Below are positions 1 to 6,175 of a stretch of 9,689 nt of DNA, piece by piece. Both the position numbers and the translations under genes were made by a program. Position 1 is the first letter of the stretch. The number at the start of each line of letters is the position of its first letter. The notes below the pieces were generated by a model, which saw only the letters and a program-made list of their open reading frames with translations, was not told the origin of the DNA and did not search any database. Source of the stretch: Porticoccaceae bacterium (GTDB taxonomy: Bacteria; Pseudomonadota; Gammaproteobacteria; Pseudomonadales; Porticoccaceae); the NCBI GenBank assembly GCA_028822945.1, contig JAPKCN010000059.1:1-9689 (forward strand), given 5' to 3'.

Positions 1-92
1 ACCTCTGGATCTGATGTTATGCGCATATTGCCGCAACCCAGCATGCTAAGAAAAATAAGCAGTCCCGAGACCGTCAATAATCTAGGTTGCAT
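1..92 (-). CDS. Putative lipoprotein, N-terminal fragment (cut by the window edge)
   Basis: Only the first 30 codons lie in the window; the rest runs off the left edge. The start is the ATG at 92 to 90. The peptide begins MQPRLLTVSG and has one Arg, a hydrophobic stretch (about residues 5-18) and MLGC, giving a signal-peptidase-II lipobox with the lipidated Cys at residue 20. Met at -3 is less usual than Leu but tolerated. The residues after Cys are Gly-Asn, with no Asp at +2, so by the E. coli sorting rule the mature protein would go to the outer membrane. The ribosome site is weak (AAGAG about 10 bases upstream). Function is unknown because the mature domain is outside the window. An unrelated reading frame overlaps this start (74-307) but opens with TTG and looks like chance. 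Confidence 0.6.
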   Translation of the reverse strand, partial: MQPRLLTVSGLLIFLSMLGCGNMRITSDPE

Positions 93-156
93 AATATGTG
101 TACTCTTAAGTTATGATAATTGAATCGCACTATCCGGCGCCTATTGCTGAGCGATG

Positions 157-181
157 GCGTTAGTTTAACCGCAGCTAACGC
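157..181. repeat. Inverted repeat (7-bp stem, 11-base loop)
   Basis: GCGTTAG at 157-163 pairs exactly with CTAACGC at 175-181. It lies 65-90 bases upstream of the lipoprotein start at 92, so it could be an operator or a leader hairpin. No T-run follows on either strand, which argues against an intrinsic terminator. The role is unknown. Confidence 0.4.
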
Positions 182-429
182 GTGACTGACTCCCAGTTTA
201 GCCCTAAGAACACTTACCAACAAACCCACAGTCCGCACAATATAATTAATGCGGTCCAAGCGCATGATCCATCTAAGGGTTGCTACGCGGTTAGCGGCCG
301 CCGACAATTTATTTTAGATTCACTTTATGATTGCATAATTTTTCTCAATCTGTGACTCGTAATTGTTAGCTACATCACGGTTCTTACTATTGCACTATCA
401 AACAACGTAAATTCTGCGGCACAGTGTAT

Positions 430-449
430 CGGTGTCCCAAGCGACACCG
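430..449. repeat. Inverted repeat (7-bp stem, 6-base loop)
   Basis: CGGTGTC at 430-436 pairs exactly with GACACCG at 443-449 around the loop CCAAGC. It is GC-rich within AT-rich DNA and lies 260 bp beyond the stop codon of the peptidase gene. There is no downstream T-run on either strand. It could be a factor-dependent 3' end, a regulator site or chance. Confidence 0.35.
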
Positions 450-709
450 GCTAAGGCCAGCGTAACCGATCACTCATCAACTAATGCACAAACGTGGGTC
501 GAGATGCATAAAAATGACTAATTATCATTCACCGAAAATACCCTGTGACAGCCAAAGTAAATATTGTTATTCGGCTAAATTGTTTCATCCGTGTAAATTT
601 TATATGGGCTCTATGCCTGGTTAGAACACTCATTAGCATTAACTTAACTGCTTCCACACATCGCGCAATAATCGATGATTTGGCTATTCTACATGTTCAT
701 ATCGATCGA

Positions 710-2593
710 CTACCAACCGCATTGCAGATCCTTATTTTTATCTACCAACCAGCTATTTAACGGGGCAAAATAATCAATAATCGCACTTCCATCCATCGCG
801 CGCTGTCCAGTCATTGCCTGCATCGCTTCTGGCCACGGCTGGCTCTGCCCCATACTCAGCAAATCGCCGAGCTTTTGTCCTGCGACCTTGTTATTGTAAA
901 TTGAACACTCGTGGAGAGGGCCCTCATACTCGGCACTCTCACATAGTGCTTGATGAAACTGAAACTGCATAATAAACGACAAAAAGTAGCGCGTATAAGG
1001 CGTATTACCGGGGATATGATACTTAGCTCCGGCGTCAAAATTAGTTTCAGTACGCGTCACAGGCGGTGCTATACCCTGATAGGACTCGCGTAATTTCCAC
1101 CAGCTCGCATTGTAGTCCTCGGGTGCAATCTCACCCGAAAAAACCTGCCAGCGCCATTCATCAATCATCTTCCCGAAGGGTAAAAAGGCAATTTTCATCA
1201 ACGCCATTTTCATTTGTTTGTTTATCGTCGCCTCGTAGCTCTCGTCGGCCGTATCGATCAAACCCACTTCCTTTAAATAGGCAGGCGTCATAGATAGCGT
1301 TACGGTATCGCCGATGGCCTCGTGGAAGCCGTCGTGAGCACCGCCTTTAAAGACAGGCGGTTGATCTTTGTACATCAGGTAATAGTAGATGTGACCTAGT
1401 TCATGGTGGAGGGTCTCAAAGTGCTCCTCGGTAATTTCTACGCACTGCTTTATCCGCGGGTCTTCGCCGTTGGCGATATCCCAGGCACTGGCATGACACA
1501 CCACATTGCGATCTTGGGGCTTTTTAAGCATTGAATTTTGGTAAAAGCTGTCGGGTAGCTCCGGCAATCCTAAAGAGGTAAAAAAGCCCTCAGCAGCCTC
1601 GGTCATCTGCCGTTCATCATACCCTTGATCAACCAGCGCAGCGGTCACATCGAGGGAACTGACATCCTCATAAGGCTCTACCAGATCATAGATATTCTCC
1701 CAGCTTTGCGACCACATATTACCCAGTAAATGCGCCGGAATAAGCCCGTCGGCAGGGACTTTTTCGGTCCCATAGGTAGAGCCTAGCCTATCACGCACAT
1801 AGCAATGCAGTTGTTCATAAAACGGCTCTACTTGACCCCAGAGGCGACGTGATTCAGTCACAAAGGACGGACTATCCATGTCATAACCACCTTGCCACAG
1901 TTCGGCTAAGTTATTGTAGCCAACGTCGCGCGCACCTCGATTGGCAATTTCGACAAAGCGTTGATACTGCTCTCGATATGGCGGCGATACCTCGCGCCAA
2001 CCCCGCCAGACATCGAGTAGTTCATCGTAGTCGCGAGACTCGGCAAGAATCTTTTCGAGATCCTGCAACTCGCGGCACTCGCCCTGAGGGTTACAATAGC
2101 TGCCGGAGCCATACTGGCCTTCCATATCGGTAAGAATTTCCGACAGCTCCGATTGCAGGGCGGGATCATTTGGTGCCGGTGCCGACGACCCGCGCAGCAT
2201 CAACGCAATAGCGCGCGCCGTTACGGGGTCCATCGGCATATCTCGATACTGTTTCGCCTGCTCTACCATACGACTTTCGAATGCTAAACCACGCTCGCCG
2301 GCCTTAGCCGCAAGGATCGCCGTGTCCGGCGTAATATAGGTATTGCGCACCCAAAAAGCGGCATCCAACTCGGTCGACAAGAGCAGTCCCTCAGCCTGGA
2401 TACGGGCAACAAACTCAGCCGCCGACTCGCTTTGATTTGCCGGTCCGTCGGACATTTGCATCGCGCTAGCGGCCTGGTAGTCGTCTTCAGTGGAGACTTT
2501 AATGGGGTCGGACTGACTACCTTCGGACGATCCATCGTCGCAACCGAGCATGATTAGGGCCAGTGTTAATACAGCGACCAAATGAATTGGCAT
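710..2593 (-). CDS. M2-family zinc carboxydipeptidase (ACE-like), lipoprotein
   Basis: This is a 627-residue bacterial relative of angiotensin-converting enzyme, an M2 peptidyl-dipeptidase that removes dipeptides from the C-terminus of oligopeptides. The zinc site is intact: HELGH at 397-401 and Glu425 in GFHEAIGD, the same 28-residue spacing as in ACE. Also kept are His367 in VCHASAWD, Lys524, His526, Tyr533 and Tyr536, matching the ACE substrate-binding and transition-state residues, and Arg535 at the chloride-ligand position. Three Cys pairs (167/173, 366/384, 551/563) match the ACE disulfides, so the enzyme acts outside the cytoplasm. The N-terminus is a lipoprotein signal (LALIMLGC, lipid Cys18) followed by Asp-Asp, an inner-membrane retention signal in E. 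coli. The ATG at 2593 has AGGGAG (2602-2607) 8 bases upstream. It lies 51 bp downstream of the peptide importer gene, so the two are probably co-transcribed. The gene looks complete and active; the physiological substrate is unknown. Confidence 0.96.
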   Translation of the reverse strand: MPIHLVAVLTLALIMLGCDDGSSEGSQSDPIKVSTEDDYQAASAMQMSDGPANQSESAAEFVARIQAEGLLLSTELDAAFWVRNTYITPDTAILAAKAGERGLAFESRMVEQAKQYRDMPMDPVTARAIALMLRGSSAPAPNDPALQSELSEILTDMEGQYGSGSYCNPQGECRELQDLEKILAESRDYDELLDVWRGWREVSPPYREQYQRFVEIANRGARDVGYNNLAELWQGGYDMDSPSFVTESRRLWGQVEPFYEQLHCYVRDRLGSTYGTEKVPADGLIPAHLLGNMWSQSWENIYDLVEPYEDVSSLDVTAALVDQGYDERQMTEAAEGFFTSLGLPELPDSFYQNSMLKKPQDRNVVCHASAWDIANGEDPRIKQCVEITEEHFETLHHELGHIYYYLMYKDQPPVFKGGAHDGFHEAIGDTVTLSMTPAYLKEVGLIDTADESYEATINKQMKMALMKIAFLPFGKMIDEWRWQVFSGEIAPEDYNASWWKLRESYQGIAPPVTRTETNFDAGAKYHIPGNTPYTRYFLSFIMQFQFHQALCESAEYEGPLHECSIYNNKVAGQKLGDLLSMGQSQPWPEAMQAMTGQRAMDGSAIIDYFAPLNSWLVDKNKDLQCGW

Positions 2594-2644
2594 ATCCTAA
2601 ACTCCCTATTATTGACGTTACTTTTTCTTGTCTGCGCAGCGCTT

Positions 2645-4402
2645 TTAGTCTGCGCCACGTGTCATTTTTGTAATCAACGGCGATATTATAAGCATACCAA
2701 TAGCAATACTAATAGCGATATAACCCACCTGCGTGTAAACCTCTATATAGCCGGTTTTGGCCTCGGCCACGTTGGTCATCTGTCCACCAATAGTCTCGGC
2801 GCCGGTAGTTCGAGCAATCACGCCGGCGAGATAGTTGGATAAGCCCGAGTATAAAAACCAAGCGCCCATCGTCATACCAACAATCCGCGTAGGCGCCAAT
2901 TTAGTCACCACCGAAAGGCCCACGGGAGAGATCATCAGTTCACCCATGGTATGGATCCAGTAAACTAAAAATATAAAGACCACTGGCGTCAAACCAATCT
3001 CACCAGAACCGCGCATACCGGCCACCAACGCCAGAAAACCAATTCCAGCCATGGCCACGCCGAGAGCGAACTTGACCGCTGTCGGTGGATTCAGGTCACG
3101 CTTCGCTAGCCATATCCACAACCAGGCGATCAGTGGGGCAAACAAGAAAATAAACCCGGCATTCAGCGACTGGAAAACTGGACCCGGCACCGACAAACCG
3201 AGAATTTCTCGATCTACCAACCGCGCCGTAAACAGATTGAGTGACGAACCCGCTTGCTCGAATAGCGCCCAAAAAGGGATTTGCGCTAAGATGAAGTAGA
3301 TCGCCGCAAGCATCCGCGAGCGCTCGTCATCGACCAGGTTGAGTAATGCATAACCGACCATACCGATCAACATAAACAACCCGAGCGGTCCGAGTATACC
3401 GCCGACCATATCCTCGTTGCGCACCAGCAGCATCGACAGGGCAATAATACCAAAACCGACTAAATAGCAGGCCCACTCCACCGTAATCACTCCCAAAACT
3501 TTTTCCTTGAGCTTTTCGGTTGACGGCGGTTCGGCCTTGCCGTCGAGCCAATCCTGGCAGGACAAAAAGATTACTAACCCAATGAGCATACCGATACCTG
3601 CAAGCCCAAAGCCATATTTCCAGCCATGCACAATGCCCAGATAACCACAACAAATTGATGCCAAAAAGGCCCCTATGTTGATGCCCATATAAAAGATGGT
3701 AAAACCCGAATCCCTGCGCGTATCACCAAACCCATATAGCGAGCCAACAATAGTAGAGATGTTGGCCTTGAGAAAACCGACGCCGGCGATCAATAGCGCC
3801 AGCGATAGATAGAGTATATTGAGATAAAACTCCTCGGTCTCGACACTCATGGTGAACTGATCGCGCGGGATCGAGGCCGGCAGCCCAACCACTTGAGGCT
3901 GTGCCACCAGCATGTGAGTTTCACTGAAACTGACCGCCGAGATACCGGTGTCGCTAACAATTTGCTGCCGCGCATCGCCGCCCCGCCCATCGAGGGTGAT
4001 TTGATATTGATCGCTCTGATAATTTAGCAGTTGCTTCGAACCACTGCCCTCAAAGGTCATACCAAAGTGACCCAAGGTCAACAAAATAGCGCCAAATGTA
4101 ACTGCCTTGCGCGGTCCGAGATAGCGATCAGCGAGTGACCCTCCGACCACAGTCATCACATATACCAGAGCGGTATAGGCGCCGTAGAGAGTACTGGAGC
4201 GCTCGTCGGAGAACAAAAAATGCTGGGTCAAATAGACGACAAGGAGACCACGCATTCCGTAGTATGAAAAACGCTCCCACATCTCAGTTAGAAACAGAAT
4301 AAACAATCCTCGAGGGTGCCCCAAAATAGTTCTTTCAAAACCGTCATGGACTGTCGTGCTAATCGCAGCCTGCTGCTTTATAGAATCTTTCTCTGCTGAC
4401 AT
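2645..4402 (-). CDS. POT/PTR2 family proton-dependent di/tripeptide transporter
   Basis: This is a 585-residue inner-membrane carrier of the major facilitator superfamily that imports di- and tripeptides with protons. Family marks seen: the ExxER proton-coupling motif in TM1 (Glu40, Glu43, Arg44, then FSYYG), the first PTR2 signature around GGSLADRYLGPRKA (87-100), the second signature FYMGINIGAF (237-246), FWALFEQAGSSL in TM7 (377-388), and GELMISPVGLS near Glu488 in TM10. It is longer than E. coli DtpA-D (about 500 residues). Most of the excess is a soluble segment at about 116-190, between TM3 and TM4, which topology places in the periplasm. The ATG at 4402 is preceded by AGGTGA (4409-4414). 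The peptidase lipoprotein gene follows after 51 bp, giving a peptide-scavenging pair. Substrate range cannot be read from sequence. Confidence 0.95.
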   Translation of the reverse strand: MSAEKDSIKQQAAISTTVHDGFERTILGHPRGLFILFLTEMWERFSYYGMRGLLVVYLTQHFLFSDERSSTLYGAYTALVYVMTVVGGSLADRYLGPRKAVTFGAILLTLGHFGMTFEGSGSKQLLNYQSDQYQITLDGRGGDARQQIVSDTGISAVSFSETHMLVAQPQVVGLPASIPRDQFTMSVETEEFYLNILYLSLALLIAGVGFLKANISTIVGSLYGFGDTRRDSGFTIFYMGINIGAFLASICCGYLGIVHGWKYGFGLAGIGMLIGLVIFLSCQDWLDGKAEPPSTEKLKEKVLGVITVEWACYLVGFGIIALSMLLVRNEDMVGGILGPLGLFMLIGMVGYALLNLVDDERSRMLAAIYFILAQIPFWALFEQAGSSLNLFTARLVDREILGLSVPGPVFQSLNAGFIFLFAPLIAWLWIWLAKRDLNPPTAVKFALGVAMAGIGFLALVAGMRGSGEIGLTPVVFIFLVYWIHTMGELMISPVGLSVVTKLAPTRIVGMTMGAWFLYSGLSNYLAGVIARTTGAETIGGQMTNVAEAKTGYIEVYTQVGYIAISIAIGMLIISPLITKMTRGAD

Positions 4403-4448
4403 CGGTATTCACCTAAATAATTATAATTGACGTTCCGAGCCTATCGTT

Positions 4449-4481
4449 GCGAGCAAACTGCGAACAAACTGCGAACAATGC
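4449..4481. repeat. Tandem 11-bp direct repeat, three copies
   Basis: Three consecutive units, GCGAGCAAACT, GCGAACAAACT and GCGAACAATGC. The first two differ at one base, the third in its last three. The 11-bp period is about one helical turn, so a protein could bind all copies on one face, as OmpR/PhoB-type regulators do. The array ends 47 bp upstream of the importer ATG. It is a candidate operator of the peptide-uptake pair; the regulator is not in the window. Confidence 0.55.
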
Positions 4482-4489
4482 AGTTTTTT
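4466..4489 (+). terminator. Terminator-like stem-loop overlapping the 11-bp repeats (doubtful)
   Basis: AAACTGC (4466-4472) pairs exactly with GCAGTTT (4480-4486) around the 7-base loop GAACAAT, and on the plus strand six T in a row (4484-4489) close the structure. In form this is a Rho-independent terminator for rightward transcription, but no rightward gene lies to its left, and the stem uses the third direct repeat. It may stop antisense transcription entering from the importer gene, or the dyad may be part of an operator. Confidence 0.25.
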
Positions 4490-4636
4490 ATAACCGCTGT
4501 ATGCGCTCAGTTTTAGATGCTCAAAGTGATCGATAATGACGAAACATAATTTATCTGATTGTCCATGAGCATAGTAGAAAATCCATGCTGGTGCATCGCC
4601 ATCGCTAAGAAATTCTGCATTGACCCATTTTTAGTA

Positions 4637-4648
4637 TGGGTATACCCA
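4637..4648. repeat. 12-bp perfect palindrome TGGGTATACCCA
   Basis: A perfectly symmetric 12-mer in the exporter-importer spacer. An upstream ACCCAT (4623-4628) can pair alternatively with ATGGGT (4636-4641). The exact symmetry fits a dimeric repressor operator, but there is no second copy in the window. It lies about 60 bp past the exporter stop and 235 bp upstream of the importer start. The role is inferred only from symmetry. Confidence 0.35.
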
Positions 4649-4706
4649 CCAACTCGACCGCGGCACGCGCCTTTAAACGTTACCGGCATGCTTAACAGAC
4701 TTTATA

Positions 4707-5318
4707 TTAACGCTCAAAAAATAATAAGACCAAACACACTAAAATAGTCAAAGCCATACCGCGATTAAACCAAACAAGATTATTGGACGCCTGTAAAAAA
4801 CCGCCAATGGTACGACCTAACAATAACCAACAGCCGCTACTGGCTAAAATCACTACGACAAATATCACCGCAATCAGCACGCTACTTTGCAGCGCCGCAC
4901 CGGTGATGACAAACTGCGCAGTGATGGCAGTACCCATAGCCCAACCTTTAGGATTGAGCCACTGAAACCCCGCCGCTTGCAAAAACGAAAAGGGTTTGGT
5001 CACCTCTCCGGCGCTGCCAACGCTCTGAGCAGTTGCGATCTTCCAAGACACGTAGAGTAATAACCCTGCCGCCGCCCACCGCAGTGCCTCGCGCAATACA
5101 CTACTGCGCTGAAAAATCTCGCCAAGAAATAGGCCAATCATGAGCACCATAAACGCATATCCCAAGGCAACCCCCAGCACATGGGGGATAGAGCGGCGCA
5201 CGCCAAAGTTAGCCGCCGACGCCGCTAGCATCGCGTTATTTGGACCGGGAGTTATCGACGCCACCAGTGCCAAACTAAATAGCGTCAACAGGTTGTCTAG
5301 TGACAGAGGTATCAGCAT
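4707..5318 (-). CDS. LysE/RhtB-family amino-acid exporter
   Basis: This 203-residue, very hydrophobic protein is the usual size for the LysE/RhtB superfamily, small inner-membrane exporters with about six helices that remove excess amino acids (lysine/arginine, homoserine, threonine, cysteine and relatives). The family signature ITPGPNN is at about residues 22-28, after the first hydrophobic segment. The conserved GVRRSIPHVLGVALGY stretch follows, and GFQWLNPKGW lies mid-protein; both are typical of RhtB-type members. The ATG at 5318 is the only ATG before an in-frame stop upstream, but it has no good Shine-Dalgarno site. It is leftward like its neighbours but separated by more than 300 bp on each side, so it is probably a single-gene unit. 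No adjacent LysR or Lrp regulator is present. The substrate cannot be assigned. Confidence 0.93.
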   Translation of the reverse strand: MLIPLSLDNLLTLFSLALVASITPGPNNAMLAASAANFGVRRSIPHVLGVALGYAFMVLMIGLFLGEIFQRSSVLREALRWAAAGLLLYVSWKIATAQSVGSAGEVTKPFSFLQAAGFQWLNPKGWAMGTAITAQFVITGAALQSSVLIAVIFVVVILASSGCWLLLGRTIGGFLQASNNLVWFNRGMALTILVCLVLLFFER

Positions 5319-5679
5319 TGATGATGCCGTGTGATCTTTTTAATCTTACTCATAAACCTCATGATAGCCATAGTAACCCTCAAGGCGGATTTGTCTGCGC
5401 TGCCTGTCACAAGCCAAAACCCTCTCAGTTCGGGGGTACTGCGGCGCTAGGACAAGCCAACGTGCCAAGGCGACAGCAGATACAGAAACGCCAAGAATGA
5501 ATGTATACATAGTTTACAGCCATATGTAACGCAGTTCTATCGGTCCAAGTAAGTCATTAGGGGCAGACATGCCCGCAGGTTCCCGCGGCAATGGCAGCCA
5601 CAGTAAAGCGCAAAGATCTCGCCACTAGATTACTCACCGCAAGACGCTGCGACCGAGTTACTCATGAGGGCGCGACCGC
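5319..5679. other. 361-bp spacer between the NYN gene and the exporter gene
   Basis: This is the leader region of the exporter and the 3' flank of the NYN gene. I see no riboswitch whose consensus I know (compared by eye with lysine, glycine, TPP and SAM aptamers) and no tRNA. It contains a 9-bp direct repeat ACAAGCCAA at 5409-5417 and 5452-5460, a perfect 10-bp palindrome ATGTATACAT (5501-5510), and the hairpin GGGCA-GACA-TGCCC (5561-5574). A rightward frame (5300-5500) contains CAACH, which resembles a haem-binding CxxCH, but it lacks a signal peptide and overlaps the exporter gene antisense, so I do not call it. Confidence 0.5.
5561..5574 (-). terminator. Possible 3' hairpin of the MFS-NYN transcription unit (weak)
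   Basis: GGGCA and TGCCC form a perfect 5-bp GC-rich stem with a 4-base loop, about 105 bp past the NYN stop. On the minus strand it is followed by CTAATGACTT and not by a T-run, so if it ends transcription it is not a classic intrinsic terminator. This is the best candidate between the two units, but weak. Confidence 0.2.
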
Positions 5680-6171
5680 TTACTTATTCAAAAGCAACGT
5701 CGCTTCGATAGCCCGGAATTCGGTCGCCGCATCGATCAGCGACAACGCCGTCAAACTGGCCGCACCATAAACGATCGTGGTGGCGTCAAAACCTAGCTCG
5801 ACGCGCTTTAACAAAAGGTCAAAGTCACCGTCACCCGAGAGTAAAACCAGACAGTTGATGGCATTTTTGGGTCGGCTAAAAGTGTCCATGACATCGATTG
5901 TCAGTCCGACGTCCCAGTCGCCTTTAGCTGATCCATCGGCGCGTTGAATGTAAGGTTTTAATTTCACTCGGAAACCGATATCGCGCAAAATTTGTTGAAA
6001 ACCTTGTTGCTGTGAATCTCCGCGATCAATCGCATAGGCATACGCCTCGACGATCTCGCCCTCGCGACTCAGCTGACGCCACAACTCACGATAGTTAAAA
6101 TGACAACCATGCATCTGTTTAACCGTGTAGTAGATATTTTGCACATCCACAAATAGAGCGATCTTTTTCAT
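5680..6171 (-). CDS. NYN-domain (DUF88/LabA-like) protein, putative ribonuclease
   Basis: This 163-residue protein consists almost entirely of one NYN domain, a PIN-like nuclease fold. The acidic residues expected of the metal site are visible: Asp9 and Asn12 in FVDVQN, Asp85 and Asp87 in KGDWDVGL, Asp93, and Asp114/Asp116 in SGDGDFDLLL. LabA-like proteins are predicted RNases, but most have no proven substrate. I start it at the ATG at 6171, because the fold begins at once with MKKIALFVDVQN; the longer frame would start at TTG (6198) and overlap the upstream gene. Only 4 bases separate this ATG from the MFS stop codon, so translation is probably coupled to the permease. No partner domain, signal peptide or membrane segment is seen. 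The fold is sure; RNase activity and target are inference. Confidence 0.9.
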   Translation of the reverse strand: MKKIALFVDVQNIYYTVKQMHGCHFNYRELWRQLSREGEIVEAYAYAIDRGDSQQQGFQQILRDIGFRVKLKPYIQRADGSAKGDWDVGLTIDVMDTFSRPKNAINCLVLLSGDGDFDLLLKRVELGFDATTIVYGAASLTALSLIDAATEFRAIEATLLLNK

Positions 6172-6175
6172 CTGG

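Larger units (their letters stand above)
93..709. other. 617-bp spacer without a convincing gene
   Basis: This AT-rich stretch lies between the 3' end of the M2 peptidase gene and the start of the left-edge lipoprotein gene, both leftward. The only open frames are short, open with TTG (74-307, minus) or GTG (545-760, plus), have random-looking composition and overlap real genes. It holds two perfect 7-bp stem-loops (157-181 and 430-449), a CCGCA-N12-TGCGG dyad (233-254) and an AATGA-N7-TCATT dyad (513-529). None has a T-run, so I cannot point to a Rho-independent terminator for the peptidase gene. A small RNA or long leader is possible but nothing specific supports one. Confidence 0.6.
4403..4706. 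other. 304-bp spacer upstream of the peptide-transporter operon
   Basis: This spacer lies between the exporter gene's stop (4707) and the peptide importer's start (4402), both leftward. It must hold the importer promoter unless transcription reads through from the exporter. It contains the importer's Shine-Dalgarno site, a 3x11-bp direct repeat (4449-4481), an overlapping stem-loop and a 12-bp palindrome (4637-4648). A minus-strand TATAAT (4420-4425) is too close to the ribosome site to be a useful -10. Another AT-rich hexamer, TATAAA (4487-4492, minus), has no -35 partner. The short plus-strand frame at 4559-4747 resembles no protein I know and overlaps the exporter's end. Confidence 0.55.

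Noticed and set aside
74..307. Minus-strand 77-residue frame
   Set aside because: It starts at TTG, overlaps the start of the better-supported lipoprotein frame, has no ribosome site and reads like random translation of AT-rich DNA.
545..760. Plus-strand 71-residue hydrophobic frame
   Set aside because: GTG start, antisense overlap with the end of the M2 gene, no ribosome site and no recognisable motif.
4420..4425. Minus-strand TATAAT as promoter of the peptide importer
   Set aside because: Transcription would start inside the Shine-Dalgarno site, so the mRNA would lack it; no -35 is present.
4559..4747. Plus-strand 62-residue frame in the exporter-importer spacer
   Set aside because: No ribosome site, overlaps the exporter end antisense, and its composition is not protein-like.
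5341..5470. Possible riboswitch in the exporter leader (CTGAGAGGG on the minus strand recalls the TPP aptamer)
   Set aside because: The other conserved TPP blocks are absent, and lysine and glycine aptamer cores were not found by eye. A covariance-model search would settle it.
5300..5500. Plus-strand frame with CAACH, a possible haem-binding CxxCH motif
   Set aside because: No signal peptide for export, one motif only, and the first part is antisense to the exporter. Chance is the simpler explanation.
5649..5678. GCGACCG repeated 23 bp apart at the NYN 3' end
   Set aside because: Only 7 bp are identical and the flanks diverge; too short to support a duplication or attachment site.
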